NCBI GenBank assembly: GCA_902770965.1
Contig: CACXUY010000015.1
Location: 29,965 to 93,964 of the forward strand
Length of the DNA stretch: 64,000 nt
Direction of reading: 5' to 3'
Source: an uncultured Lachnospiraceae bacterium
GTDB lineage: Bacteria > Bacillota > Clostridia > Lachnospirales > Lachnospiraceae
Below are positions 16,793 through 26,017 of this stretch, piece after piece. The first letter of the stretch is position 1; each line of letters opens with the position of its first letter. The notes under the pieces are model-generated. The model saw only the letters and a program-made list of their open reading frames with translations, had not been told where the DNA came from and searched no databases. Both the position numbers and the translations under genes were made by a program.

Positions 16793-17992
16793 ATGAAGAC
16801 ATCCGGTATAGGCGGACAGGCGGTTCTTGAGGGCATCATGATGCGTAATGGCAGCAAATACGCTGTAGCTGTAAGGAAGCCCGACAAAGAGATTGCCGTT
16901 GTCGAGGATACTTACAAGAGCTTATGGAGCGACAGCAAAGCCGCGAAGCTTCCTTTTATCAGGGGAGTGTTCAGTTTTATAGACAGTATGGTTCTTGGAA
17001 TAAAGACCATTAACATTTCGGCTGACTTTTATGCCGAGTATGAGGATGAAGACGAGCCTTCCGAGAAAAAACCTGAGAGGAAGTCGTTTTTAGAGAAGCA
17101 TTTCACAGAGGAGCAGATCAGTGGAGTAATCATGGCGGCGACCATGGTCGTGTCTTTCCTTTTAGCGATGTTCATCTTTATGATGATACCGGTCTGGATA
17201 GCCAGCTTTTTCAGAAAGCTGACGGACAGTAATGTCCTGACGGCGCTCATCGAAGGCTTGCTCAGGGTGCTGATCTTCATCGTTTATATACTTCTCATAG
17301 GACGGGTCAAGGACATAGAGAGAACCTATATGTACCATGGGGCGGAGCACAAGTGCATAAACTGCATTGAAACCGGGCTGCCGCTCACTGCGGAGAATGT
17401 AGCAAGAAGCTCCAAGGTTCATAAGAGATGCGGTACGAGCTTTCTGCTTTTTGTCATGCTCATAAGCGTTTTCTTTTTCATGTTCATACATGTTGAGAAC
17501 ATCGGACTTAGGATGCTCTCGAGGGTGGTCCTCATTCCTGTGATAGCGGGCATTTCATATGAATTCATTCGTCTGGCGGGCAATTCAGACAATCCGGTTG
17601 TGAACGCGCTTAGCAAACCCGGACTGTGGATGCAAGCCCTGACGACGAAGGAACCGGAGAGCGACATGATTGAGGTCGCCATAAAAGCAGTTGATCGGGT
17701 GTTTGACTGGAAGGCATATCAGGAAGAGGTTTTTGGCTCAGGAAAGAAATCTTCGCATACAAAAACAGGCGTTGAGGAAAAAGACTTTCCGGGGAAAGAT
17801 CTTCAGAAAAAAGACTTTCAGGGGAAAGCTCCTCAGGAAAAAGATCCTCATGAAGAAGATTTTCATGAGGAAGAGCTTCGGGAAAGAGGCTTAAAGGCGC
17901 AGAAAAGGACACCCAGATCCAGAAAGAGAGTTTTGGGTTCAGAGAGGGACTCTCAGACACAAACAGAGACCTTCGAATTCGAAAAGAAATGA
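16793..17992 (+). CDS. DUF1385 membrane protein (YqhQ-like)
   Basis: 399 residues. The N-terminal IGGQAVLEGIMMR motif and the later GAEHKCINCIE block are diagnostic of DUF1385. Four or so membrane helices are visible around 105-135, 145-170, 220-240 and 245-260. The biochemical role is not established, but the gene commonly sits beside prmC and prfA in Clostridia, as here. The last ~75 residues form a charged Lys/Glu/Asp tail of repeated K-D-F-x-G-K / E-E-D-F-H-E units, absent from typical members and probably a repeat expansion. Stop is 9 nt before prmC. Confidence 0.9.
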   Translation: MKTSGIGGQAVLEGIMMRNGSKYAVAVRKPDKEIAVVEDTYKSLWSDSKAAKLPFIRGVFSFIDSMVLGIKTINISADFYAEYEDEDEPSEKKPERKSFLEKHFTEEQISGVIMAATMVVSFLLAMFIFMMIPVWIASFFRKLTDSNVLTALIEGLLRVLIFIVYILLIGRVKDIERTYMYHGAEHKCINCIETGLPLTAENVARSSKVHKRCGTSFLLFVMLISVFFFMFIHVENIGLRMLSRVVLIPVIAGISYEFIRLAGNSDNPVVNALSKPGLWMQALTTKEPESDMIEVAIKAVDRVFDWKAYQEEVFGSGKKSSHTKTGVEEKDFPGKDLQKKDFQGKAPQEKDPHEEDFHEEELRERGLKAQKRTPRSRKRVLGSERDSQTQTETFEFEKK

Positions 17993-18001
17993 GTCCGCGG
18001 C

Positions 18002-18925
18002 ATGACCTACAGGGAATTGAGAAACAAGGGCGTAGAAATGCTTGAAGCCGCGGACGTCCCGGATGCGGATTACGATGCCGGAGTGCTTCTTTGCGAAGCC
18101 TCCGGACTTGATCAGGCTGCCCTTTTCATGAGGCTTTCAGCGGAGGCTGAGGAAGGGCTTGCTGTCAGGTATATGGAGATGTTAAGGGATAGGGCAGGCA
18201 GGAAGCCGCTGCAGCATATCTTAGGGACAGCGTGGTTCATGGGTCTGCCCTTTCTCGTGTGCAGAGATGTGTTATGTCCCAGACAGGACACGGAGGTGCT
18301 TGCCGAGGCGGCACTTGCTGAAGCAGAGTCACAGCGGAAGCCATATATGGAACAGACGGCATATATGGGACAGATGGCATATATGGAACAGACGGCATAT
18401 ATGGAACAGACGGGCAAAAAGGTTCTTGATCTTTGTACAGGATCAGGATGCCTTGCGGTGAGCCTTGCGGTACTGGGGCGGTTTGACACGGTAGTTGCTA
18501 CTGATCTGTCGGAGGCGGCCCTTGCTGTCGCAAGGAAGAACGCGGCTGCCAATGGCAGAGTGATAGATTTCCGGCAGGGTGACTTGTTCACGCCTGTGGG
18601 GGACGATGAACTCTTCGATATTATTGTGTGCAATCCTCCGTACATACCTTCTGGAGAATTGAAGGATCTGATGCCTGAGGTAAGAGACCATGAGCCGGCC
18701 GCGGCCCTGGACGGAGGGAATGACGGCCTTGCTTTTTACAGAAGGCTCGCCTTAGGTTTGTGGAGGCATCTTGCTCCGGGAGGAGCTTTTTTTCTGGAAT
18801 GCGGAGCCGGACAGAGCGGTGAGGTGATCGGGCTGCTGATGGAAGAGGGCAGGTATGAAGGACTCCATGTGACTAGAGATCTTGCGGGACATGACAGGGT
18901 CGTCTCCGGGAGACTTAAGCCATAG
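18002..18925 (+). CDS. prmC: Peptide chain release factor N5-glutamine methyltransferase
   Basis: Methylates the Gln of the GGQ motif of release factors using S-adenosylmethionine. 307 residues. SAM-binding motif VLDLCTGSGCLAVSLA and the catalytic NPPY (VCNPPYIPSGEL) are intact. It lies immediately before its substrate gene prfA. Odd: an insertion of about 26 residues built of the hexapeptide AYMEQT sits just before the SAM motif, encoded by four 18-bp units. Start 9 nt after DUF1385, suggesting translational coupling. Confidence 0.95.
   Translation: MTYRELRNKGVEMLEAADVPDADYDAGVLLCEASGLDQAALFMRLSAEAEEGLAVRYMEMLRDRAGRKPLQHILGTAWFMGLPFLVCRDVLCPRQDTEVLAEAALAEAESQRKPYMEQTAYMGQMAYMEQTAYMEQTGKKVLDLCTGSGCLAVSLAVLGRFDTVVATDLSEAALAVARKNAAANGRVIDFRQGDLFTPVGDDELFDIIVCNPPYIPSGELKDLMPEVRDHEPAAALDGGNDGLAFYRRLALGLWRHLAPGGAFFLECGAGQSGEVIGLLMEEGRYEGLHVTRDLAGHDRVVSGRLKP
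18342..18413 (+). repeat. 18-bp in-frame tandem repeat in prmC
   Basis: Four consecutive 18-bp units (CATATATGGAACAGACGG and variants) encode YMEQTA / YMGQMA. The copies are nearly identical at DNA level, indicating recent expansion. Confidence 0.9.
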
Positions 18926-18982
18926 GCCGGAATAGACTGATCATGGCAATGTCGGAATGGCAAATGCGAAGGACATATTAAA

Positions 18983-19062
18983 ACCGGGGAATGAATAGTC
19001 AAGGTGAAGGACAGAATAATAAGACCGGGGAAAAAATAGTCAAGGTGAAGGATCGGATTTGA
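18983..19062. repeat. 41-bp direct repeat between prmC and prfA
   Basis: Two copies, 41 bp apart, of ACCGGGGAA..AATAGTCAAGGTGAAGGA. Non-coding; no terminator or promoter function is evident. Confidence 0.65.
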
Positions 19063-19122
19063 TGCTTTAAAGATCTGGGACAAAGTGCCAGTGACATGGA
19101 ATGTCGGGAGAGATAAGTAAAT

Positions 19123-20193
19123 ATGCTGGATAGACTTGACGACTTGCTGAAACATTATGAAGAGATTCAGGCAGAGCTTTCAGAACCCTCCGTGGCTCAG
19201 GACGCGGAGCGTTTCCGCATGCTCATGAAGGAGCTGAATGACTTGACTCCTCTGGCCGATGCCTATCGAAGCTATATTGCCGCGATATCCGATGAGGAGG
19301 ACAGCCTTCATTTGTTGGAGGAGGAGAGTGATGAGGAGCTTCGTGAGCTCGCTAAAGATGAACTCGCGGATGCCAGAAAGCGCAGGCAGGAGCTTAAGGA
19401 GGAGATCCGGCTTCTGCTCCTCCCAAAGGATCCTAATGACGACAAGAATGTGGTAATGGAGATACGTGCGGGGGTAGGCGGCGATGAGGCTGCTCTTTTT
19501 GCGGCTGATCTCTACCGTATGTACAGCCGTTACGCGGAACGCTGCCATTGGAAGACAGAGCTTGTGAATGTCAGTGAGAACGGCATCGGCGGCTTTAAGG
19601 AGATAGTATTCATGATCAACGGACAGGGAGCGTTCTCAAGACTTAAGTTCGAGAGCGGGGTCCACCGGGTTCAGAGAGTGCCGGAGACTGAGTCAGGCGG
19701 GCGCATACATACCTCTGCGGCATCTGTTGCTGTCATGCCGGAGGCCGAGGAGGTCGATGTGCAGATCGATATGAATGACTGCCGTTTTGATGTGTTCAGG
19801 GCTTCGGGTAACGGCGGGCAGTGCGTCAACACTACCGATTCCGCAGTGCGCCTCACCCATATCCCAACGGGAATAGTGGTATCCTGTCAGGATGAGAAAT
19901 CTCAGATCAAGAACAAGGCCAAGGCGATGAAGGTGTTGAGATCCCGTCTTTTTGACCTTGAGCTGAGGAAGAAGCAGGACAAGGAGGCATCGGAGCGCAG
20001 GAGTCAGATCGGAAGCGGGGACAGGTCAGAGAAGATAAGAACTTATAATTTCCCTCAGGGACGCGTGACGGATCACAGGATCAAGCTGACCATCCACAGG
20101 ATAGACGCGGTTATGGATGGCGATCTGACGGAACTCACAGACAGCCTAATCGCGGCAGATCAGGCTTCGAGGCTCTCTGGACAGAACATGTAA
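19123..20193 (+). CDS. prfA: Peptide chain release factor 1
   Basis: Recognises UAA and UAG stop codons and triggers peptide release on the ribosome. 356 residues, normal. The PxT tripeptide (RVPETES) and catalytic GGQ (SGNGGQCVN) are present. Preceded by GGGAGAG. It follows prmC after about 200 nt containing a 41-bp direct repeat, a gap longer than is usual for this pair. Confidence 0.97.
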   Translation: MLDRLDDLLKHYEEIQAELSEPSVAQDAERFRMLMKELNDLTPLADAYRSYIAAISDEEDSLHLLEEESDEELRELAKDELADARKRRQELKEEIRLLLLPKDPNDDKNVVMEIRAGVGGDEAALFAADLYRMYSRYAERCHWKTELVNVSENGIGGFKEIVFMINGQGAFSRLKFESGVHRVQRVPETESGGRIHTSAASVAVMPEAEEVDVQIDMNDCRFDVFRASGNGGQCVNTTDSAVRLTHIPTGIVVSCQDEKSQIKNKAKAMKVLRSRLFDLELRKKQDKEASERRSQIGSGDRSEKIRTYNFPQGRVTDHRIKLTIHRIDAVMDGDLTELTDSLIAADQASRLSGQNM

Positions 20194-20279
20194 TATACCT
20201 TTTACGATGAGGATAGTGTGCATTTTTGGTTATAGTGTTCGATAATTTTAAATTTTTCCATTTTATACAAAATATAATA

Positions 20280-20308
20280 TTGACTACACAATCAAATTGC
20301 AGTAAACT
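20280..20308 (+). promoter_or_regulatory. Promoter for the BlaI-family regulator
   Basis: -35 TTGACT, 17-bp spacer, -10 TAAACT in an AT-rich gap. Leader about 105 nt. Confidence 0.5.
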
Positions 20309-20418
20309 CCAATCGTATTTATTCTTTTGAAGAATTGGGTAATGAAGATGTCCATTTCCTCTGGCGTTATCATACGTCGTCGAAGATGATACGAGTAACA
20401 GAATAAGAGAGGTAAAAA

Positions 20419-20802
20419 ATGGAAGGCAGAGATTTAACGAATAGCCAGAAGCTTATCATGAGATGTGTCTGGGACTACGAGGGCGGAACGGATATCTCCT
20501 ACAGCGAGCTGCTTAAGGTTCTGAGGGAGGATTTTGGCCATGATTACAAGTTGGTTACGCTTGTAACTTTCTTGAGGCAGATGTCGGAGAAGGGCTACCT
20601 GGTTACATACCGCCGCGGCAAGTCTGCTTATGTCAAGCCCTTAGTTTCAAAAAGCGAGTATATTGCTTACGTGGCTGAGGATACGATGGATTTTTGGTTC
20701 GGTGGGAAGGCTGTTGCCATCCTCGAGGCTCTGGAATCAAAGGGACGTTTCACTTCCGAGGACGTAGAGCAGATAAAGCTTTTTATCGAAGGCAGGGAGT
20801 GA
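20419..20802 (+). CDS. BlaI/MecI/CopY family transcriptional regulator
   Basis: 127 residues. The N-terminal winged helix is typical (LTNSQKLIMRCVWDYEG, then LVTLVTFLRQMSEKGYLVTYRRGKSAYV), followed by a dimerisation helix region. BlaI members repress by binding inverted repeats at promoters. There is no BlaR1/MecR1 sensor-protease gene beside it, and no C-terminal CxC cluster as in CopY, so a link to copA or beta-lactams is not supported. Target unknown; autoregulation is possible. AGAGG precedes the ATG. A terminator follows at 20991-21040. Confidence 0.85.
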   Translation: MEGRDLTNSQKLIMRCVWDYEGGTDISYSELLKVLREDFGHDYKLVTLVTFLRQMSEKGYLVTYRRGKSAYVKPLVSKSEYIAYVAEDTMDFWFGGKAVAILEALESKGRFTSEDVEQIKLFIEGRE

Positions 20803-20868
20803 GTCCGTAAGCATATATGCCGGATATCGTAAGCAGGAATCCCCGGAATATAAGGGTGTTGTTTGCGA

Positions 20869-20991
20869 TGTAAGCATTCATAGCACGTCTGTATGCTGCC
20901 ACAACGTATGAAAGTTGCGGCAGCTTACGTGCGTGTATGCGTGCATCCCTATATAGCCACCCGCTTTGCGGTGACCGATTTTCAAGGTAGA
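20869..20991 (-). repeat. Intergenic repeat family 1, copy D
   Basis: Full-length copy in reverse orientation. Long-hairpin arms GCTGCCACAAC and GTTGCGGCAGC; short hairpin CACCCGC/GCGGTG. Lies between the regulator gene and its terminator. Confidence 0.85.
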
Positions 20992-21040
20992 CACAGAAAG
21001 ATGCCGGGAAAACATCAGTCGGCGTCTTTCTGTGTTTGTT
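20991..21040 (+). terminator. Terminator of the BlaI-family gene
   Basis: ACACAGAAAGATGCCG pairs with CGGCGTCTTTCTGTGT, followed by TTGTTCTT. Confidence 0.75.
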
Positions 21041-21068
21041 CTTGCTGTCTATTCTTGCGCCAACTAAT

Positions 21069-21118
21069 AAAAACCCTGATCAATCCACGCAGAGAAGTCG
21101 GAATTGACCAGGGTTTTA
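21069..21118 (-). terminator. argS terminator
   Basis: On the minus strand AAAACCCTGGTCAATTCC pairs with GGATTGATCAGGGTTTT followed by TATT, just beyond the argS stop. Confidence 0.85.
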
Positions 21119-21128
21119 TCAGTCATGT

Positions 21129-22997
21129 TTACATCCTTTCGGGGGCTTCGAAGCCAAGGATGGAAATGATCTCAGAGAGCACCAGGAGGGTGAAGCGGAG
21201 CAGCGCGATCCACCCGCCTTGGCGAGCTTCGTCAGCCTCCGTCAGGATCTTGGTCTCGTGATAGAAGCGGTTAAAGCCATCGCAGATCTCATAGGCGTAC
21301 TGGCAGAGGCGGTGAGGAGCTTTTTCGGCGGCTGCCGAGGAAATGACGTCGTTGACCTTTGCCAGGACGAGATGCAGGTCTTTCTCAGTGGTGTTCTGCG
21401 CGGGGCGTATCAGAGTGCCGGTATCGGCAGACATGTTGGCGCTGATTTCGTCATTGCCGTAAATCATGGTATCGGCATCATCATTGACGCTGTCACATGC
21501 ATATGAAGCAGTGGCGTTTTTTGCATGAGCAGTCCGTCCCTCCGCATACTTTGACAGGATGGACTTGATCCTAACCATGGTGTAAAGGATATAAGGTCCC
21601 GTGTTGCCCTCAAAGGAAATGAAGCGGTCAATGTCGAACACATAGTCCTTGGTTGCCTGATTTGAGAGGTCGCCGTACTTCAGGGCGGCAAGGCCTACGA
21701 GGCCGGCGGTCCTGGCTGCTTCATCATCGGGGATGGCTTCATTCTCGCGGATGCGGGCGTACACCGCCGAGTCGATGTCCGATATCAGCTGCTCAAGGCG
21801 CATGACTCCGCCGTCCCTGGTCTTGAAGGGTTTTCCGTCCTTTCCGTTCATGGTGCCGAAGCCAAGGAAGGTAAGGGCTGTCTCGGGCGGGACGATGCCG
21901 GCCTTGCGGGCGACTCGGAACACCTGCGTGAAGTGCATGCTCTGCCGCTTGTCCACGATATAGAGCACTTCGTCAGGACGGTAGTCCTTCATTCGCTGGA
22001 TGAGGGTCGCGAGGTCAGTCGTGGCGTAGAGGGACGCGCCATCGCTCTTCCTGATGATGCAAGGCGGCAGCTCTTTTGAGTCGCTCTCCTCAGCGACATC
22101 CACGACCATAGCGCCTTCGCTCTGATACAAGAGGTTCTGCCCCTCAAGAATCCTGAAAAGCTCGGGTATGAAGGCCTGAGCGTCGCTCTCGCCCTTCCAT
22201 ACCTCGAACTCGACACCCAGGCTGGCATAATTCTTCTTGAGGTCAGCGATGGAGACGTTCAGGATGTGGCGGAACAGAGCCGTGTAGCCAGGGTCACCCT
22301 GCTGCAGCCTGAGAGTCGCAAGATGAGCAGCCTCAGCGAAAGCCTCGTCCTCCTTGGCCTTTTTGCTCGCTTTCGGATATATGTCCTCAAGGTCTGAGAT
22401 GGTGAAGGGGGCTTCCGAAGGATAGCATCCGGTGTAGGCTTCATCGAAATAAGGCAGGTCGGGGTGACGGGCTTTGGTCTCTTCTATGATGAGTCCCATC
22501 TGAAGACCCCAGTCGCCCAGGTGGATGTCTCCGATACATTCATATCCAACGAAACGCAGGAGCCTCTTCACGCTCTCGCCTATGATGGCCGAGCGCAGAT
22601 GCCCGACATGGAGGGGCTTGGCCACATTGGCTCCGCCGTAGTCGAGGATGATGGTTTTGCCGGTTCCTGTCTGTGCGCAGCCGAGATGGCTGGACGCGTT
22701 GAGACCGTTTAAGTAATCCGCCAGGTAGTCCGCGCCGATACGGAGGTTTAAAAAGCCGGGGCGAGCCGCCTCGCACAATGAGAACATGCTGTTCTTGCCA
22801 AGCTCTGCTGACAGGGCTTCGGCTATCTCCATAGGATTTTTGCGGTATTTCTTAGCCGCCGCGAGCGCGCCGTTGCACTGATATTCCGCCAGGTCAGGGC
22901 GGTTTGAAAGTGATACCTTGGCGAAGGATGAATCGTAGCCGCAGCGGTCAAAAGCCTCCACAAGGACGGTTTCTATTTTTTCCATTAATGTGTTCAT
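21129..22997 (-). CDS. argS: Arginyl-tRNA synthetase
   Basis: Charges tRNA-Arg. 622 residues, longer than the usual 550-580. The N-terminal tRNA D-loop binding domain, the HIGH motif (ANVAKPLHVGHLRSAIIG) and a KMSK-equivalent (FKTRDGG) are visible, with the C-terminal anticodon-binding domain. The extra length includes a hydrophilic insert of roughly 50 residues (around EGRTAHAKNATASYACD) in the anticodon-binding region. It has its own promoter at 23150-23178 and a ~145-nt leader. An isolated GGTACCG resembles part of a T-box core but the full element is absent. Confidence 0.96.
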   Translation of the reverse strand: MNTLMEKIETVLVEAFDRCGYDSSFAKVSLSNRPDLAEYQCNGALAAAKKYRKNPMEIAEALSAELGKNSMFSLCEAARPGFLNLRIGADYLADYLNGLNASSHLGCAQTGTGKTIILDYGGANVAKPLHVGHLRSAIIGESVKRLLRFVGYECIGDIHLGDWGLQMGLIIEETKARHPDLPYFDEAYTGCYPSEAPFTISDLEDIYPKASKKAKEDEAFAEAAHLATLRLQQGDPGYTALFRHILNVSIADLKKNYASLGVEFEVWKGESDAQAFIPELFRILEGQNLLYQSEGAMVVDVAEESDSKELPPCIIRKSDGASLYATTDLATLIQRMKDYRPDEVLYIVDKRQSMHFTQVFRVARKAGIVPPETALTFLGFGTMNGKDGKPFKTRDGGVMRLEQLISDIDSAVYARIRENEAIPDDEAARTAGLVGLAALKYGDLSNQATKDYVFDIDRFISFEGNTGPYILYTMVRIKSILSKYAEGRTAHAKNATASYACDSVNDDADTMIYGNDEISANMSADTGTLIRPAQNTTEKDLHLVLAKVNDVISSAAAEKAPHRLCQYAYEICDGFNRFYHETKILTEADEARQGGWIALLRFTLLVLSEIISILGFEAPERM

Positions 22998-23149
22998 ATT
23001 TTTTCCTCATAAGCCCGCAGACTCCTGCATGAGCGTTGATTCGGTACCGCTGCGCAACTAAAGAGCAAGAATCGCTAAGTGCTTCATGCTCTGAAGCCGG
23101 GTCTTATACAGCAGCACAGACAATATTTGCTGAGTGGTGCAACCACACC

Positions 23150-23178
23150 ATTGTAAGCTTTGATGGAGAAAAAAGCAA
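23150..23178 (-). promoter_or_regulatory. argS promoter
   Basis: Minus strand: -35 TTGCTT, 17-bp spacer, -10 TACAAT. The leader of about 145 nt contains no full T-box. The rest of the 22998-23559 gap holds a family 2 repeat and otherwise nothing recognised. Confidence 0.55.
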
Positions 23179-23429
23179 GGGCGGATACAGCAGCCAGATT
23201 ACAGCACAGAGGATAGTAAACCCGGCAAGCGTTCAGTGCGTGCACGCTCTGCGACAGGGCTTTATATAGTATATGGTGATACGGGGCATCCAAGCGATAT
23301 CGTCTCAGCGGTATTGAATCACCAGCCGGGCCTGATTCCATGCTGATTCCATCGTGGTTCTTCCTTGACGAGTCACTTTCACATGTCTTATAATAAAGAA
23401 TCGCATAGCTGCTCAGTGGAAATATAGTC

Positions 23430-23505
23430 GTAACTATTCAGCACCCTAGACTCGGGATGCTGCGCATCCCTCGTTGTGGGGCGGACAGAGGCGCTGAATA
23501 ATTAC
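23430..23505. repeat. Intergenic repeat family 2, copy a
   Basis: Ends are inverted (GTAACTATTCAGC ... GCTGAATAATTAC). The inner part holds GGGATGCTGCGCATCCC, a further hairpin. Its core recurs in reverse complement in the copy at 36861-37034. Confidence 0.75.
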
Positions 23506-23559
23506 ATATAGTCTATATGAGACAATTGCGGACAAAAGTATGGAAGGCGGCAGAAATAA

Positions 23560-24618
23560 ATGAAGCCATGGATGATGAATCTGCGCAAGATAGAACCCTA
23601 TGTGCCGGGCGAGCAGCCCAAATCGCTGCATGTCACTAAGCTGAACACGAATGAGAATCCCTATCCGCCTGCTCCCGGTGTGAGGAGAGCGCTCGCGGAG
23701 ATGACTGACGAACAGCTTCGCCGGTATCCTGATCCTGCCTGTATGGTTCTCACGGATGCCATCGCGGATTATCATGGGGTCGGTCGCGACCAGGTGTTTG
23801 TTGGCGTGGGTTCGGATGATGTTTTGGCAGTGGCATTCCAGACATTTTTTAATTCTGACAAGCCGCTTCTTTTCCCGGACATCTCATATGCGTTTTATGA
23901 AGTCTGGGCGAAGCTTTTCCGTATACCATACAGACGTATGCCGCTTACGGAGGATTTCCGTCTCAGGGCGGAAGACTACAAGACTGAAAACGGCGGAATC
24001 ATTTTCCCCAATCCCAATGCTCCGACATCGATCCTTGAGCCGCTGGAATTCATAGAAGATATTGTGAAAAGCAACCCTGCTAGCGTTGTGGTGATAGACG
24101 AGGCTTATATAGATTTCGGTGGTGAGTCGGCGATACCGCTTATAGAGAGGTATGACAATCTGGTCGTGGTGCAGACCTATTCAAAGTCGCGTTCCATGGC
24201 CGGGATGAGGATCGGTTTTGCCATCGGGAGTCCTGAGATCATTGCCGCTTTGAATGCAGTAAAGTTCTCTTATAATTCATATACGATGAACGCGGCCGCG
24301 CTTTCGGCGGGTGTAGAGGCTCTGAAGGATGAGGGATATTTCAGGGACTGTATCGGACGGATATGCAGGACAAGAGAAGAGGCGGTCACGAGGCTTGCGG
24401 AGCTTGGCTTCTCCACAACAGGATCGGCGGCGAATTTCCTCTGCGTGAGCAATTCTGAGCTTGACGCAGGGAGGCTCTTCCGCGACCTAAGAGAATCGAA
24501 TATATTCGTGAGGTATTTTGACAAGCCCAGACTCGCGGACAAGCTGAGGGTAACTATAGGCACCCCGGAACAGATGGAGGTGCTGTATGGTTTCCTTCAG
24601 GGCTACAGGCAGTCCTGA
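23560..24618 (+). CDS. hisC: Histidinol-phosphate aminotransferase
   Basis: PLP-dependent fold-type I aminotransferase of histidine synthesis (imidazole-acetol phosphate to histidinol phosphate). 352 residues. Visible: TNENPYPP near the N-terminus, VVIDEAYIDFGG with the PLP-contacting Asp/Tyr, and the Schiff-base lysine in TYSKSRSMAGMRIG. It stands alone here, away from other his genes; related HisC-like enzymes can also act on aromatic amino acids. The ATG follows a GGAAGGCGG stretch. Confidence 0.9.
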   Translation: MKPWMMNLRKIEPYVPGEQPKSLHVTKLNTNENPYPPAPGVRRALAEMTDEQLRRYPDPACMVLTDAIADYHGVGRDQVFVGVGSDDVLAVAFQTFFNSDKPLLFPDISYAFYEVWAKLFRIPYRRMPLTEDFRLRAEDYKTENGGIIFPNPNAPTSILEPLEFIEDIVKSNPASVVVIDEAYIDFGGESAIPLIERYDNLVVVQTYSKSRSMAGMRIGFAIGSPEIIAALNAVKFSYNSYTMNAAALSAGVEALKDEGYFRDCIGRICRTREEAVTRLAELGFSTTGSAANFLCVSNSELDAGRLFRDLRESNIFVRYFDKPRLADKLRVTIGTPEQMEVLYGFLQGYRQS

Positions 24619-24808
24619 GGGCAGGTGGCCATAACCACAGCCGCAAGAATGTAAGATAGGCTTTCATGGCCTTTAGCAGGCTGTCATTCATAACAATTAG
24701 CATGAAGGAAAAGCTTTCAAATGCCGTTTTAAGGGTTGGGTAAAACAACAATCGTAAAATATGGACGATAAGCGTGATAATACGGATGATATAAGGAGAT
24801 AAGACAAC

Positions 24809-25357
24809 ATGAAATGGATGATCGCGTCTGACATACATGGCTCGGCGAAATATTGCCGCATGGTTTTTGAACGTTTCAGGGCAGAAGGGGCGGACAGGCT
24901 CCTGCTGCTCGGCGACCTGCTCTATCATGGACCGAGAAATGATCTGCCCGATGAGTATGCCCCTAAGGAGGTCACGAAGCTTCTTAACGACAATAAAGAT
25001 GTCATAGTCGCCGTAAGAGGCAACTGCGACGCAGAGGTAGACCAGATGGTCCTGGAATTTCCCATAATGGCCGATTACGCGGTATTTCCTATGGGGGAAT
25101 CAATTGTTTTCGTGACCCATGGTCATCTTAATGGAGAGGACAATCCGCCGCCTCTGAAGAAAGGGGATATATTGCTGCACGGGCACACCCATGTGCAAAG
25201 GTGCGTGCCCCATGATAACTTCGTATACATGAATCCCGGCTCCACGTCTCTGCCCAAGGAGGACAGCGTTCGCGGATACATGCTCTGGGAGGATCGCGGC
25301 TTTGTGTGGAAGAACCTTGAGACAGGTGAGACCATCATGACATACGAGGCAGTCTGA
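24809..25357 (+). CDS. YfcE/MJ0936-family metallophosphodiesterase
   Basis: 182 residues of the calcineurin-like phosphoesterase superfamily. Metal-binding motifs in order: SDIHG, LGDLLYHGP, GNCD (VRGNCDAEVD), THGH and GHTH. These proteins hydrolyse phosphodiester model substrates; the physiological substrate is unknown. AAGGAG precedes the ATG. Its stop overlaps the queD start (TGATG), so the two are translationally coupled. Confidence 0.92.
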   Translation: MKWMIASDIHGSAKYCRMVFERFRAEGADRLLLLGDLLYHGPRNDLPDEYAPKEVTKLLNDNKDVIVAVRGNCDAEVDQMVLEFPIMADYAVFPMGESIVFVTHGHLNGEDNPPPLKKGDILLHGHTHVQRCVPHDNFVYMNPGSTSLPKEDSVRGYMLWEDRGFVWKNLETGETIMTYEAV

Positions 25358-25779
25358 TGTATTTTTTGAGCACGGAAAGCAGTTTTGACGCGGCGCATTT
25401 CCTGAAGGATTATGAAGGAAAATGCAGTAATATACATGGACATCGTTGGCGCGTTAAAGCGGAGATAATGGGCGGGGTTCTCAGCGAAGATATTCAGACC
25501 AGGGGGATGCTCGTGGATTTCGGTGATCTGAAGGCGGACCTGAAGTCTGTTTGCGATGCCTTGGATCATTCGCTCATATATGAGACCGGCAGCCTAAGAA
25601 CCGAAACAATAGACGCGCTCCGGGAGGAGGGCTTTCGGATGAATGAATTCCCCTGCCGCCCGACAGCGGAGAATCTCGCTGCCTATATATGCGGCAAAAT
25701 GCAGGAGAGAGGCTATCGGGTGAAAAGGGTGGAAGTATATGAGACCCCTGCTAATTGCGCGGCGTATGAACCTGATTGA
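25357..25779 (+). CDS. queD: 6-carboxy-5,6,7,8-tetrahydropterin synthase
   Basis: Converts dihydroneopterin triphosphate to 6-carboxytetrahydropterin, the second step to preQ0 and queuosine. 140 residues. Zinc-binding histidines appear in FDAAHFL and NIHGHRW; the late DHSLIYE and ETPANCA blocks are typical. Its start overlaps the stop of the phosphoesterase. It opens a run that also has queE, folE, queC and queF. Confidence 0.95.
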   Translation: MYFLSTESSFDAAHFLKDYEGKCSNIHGHRWRVKAEIMGGVLSEDIQTRGMLVDFGDLKADLKSVCDALDHSLIYETGSLRTETIDALREEGFRMNEFPCRPTAENLAAYICGKMQERGYRVKRVEVYETPANCAAYEPD

Positions 25780-25852
25780 GCGGAATGCGTCAGAGCATAT
25801 AGAACCTGACCGAGCAGGGGGACAGCATAGCTATTAAGAACCTGATCAAGAA

Positions 25853-25962
25853 GTAACATTCATAGCACGCATGTGCTGCCACGACGTGTAGAAGTCGTTG
25901 CAGCATACATGCGTGTATGAATGCATACCTATATGGCCACCCTGCTTCGCAGGAGCAGCAGA
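25853..25962 (-). repeat. Intergenic repeat family 1, copy E
   Basis: Reverse-orientation copy: CATTCATAGCACGCATGTGC, then arms GCTGCCACGAC / GTCGTTGCAGC, then GGCCACCCTGC-TTC-GCAGG. Lies between queD and queE. Confidence 0.85.
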
Positions 25963-26017
25963 TGACTTACAGAGGCACAACAAACGGGTTTTTAAATATG
26001 TGAGAAAGGAAACGTTC

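Noticed and set aside
20419..20802. CopY copper repressor controlling copA
   Set aside because: BlaI family fold, but the C-terminal CxCxxxxCxC metal site is absent and the copA promoter lacks the TACAnnTGTA box.
22998..23150. T-box riboswitch in the argS leader
   Set aside because: Only GGTACCG resembles the T-box core; the full AGGGTGGNACCGCG and a terminator/antiterminator pair are missing.
24622..24650. Another full copy of repeat family 1 after hisC
   Set aside because: Only GCAGGTGGCCATAA resembles the element; too short to count as a copy.
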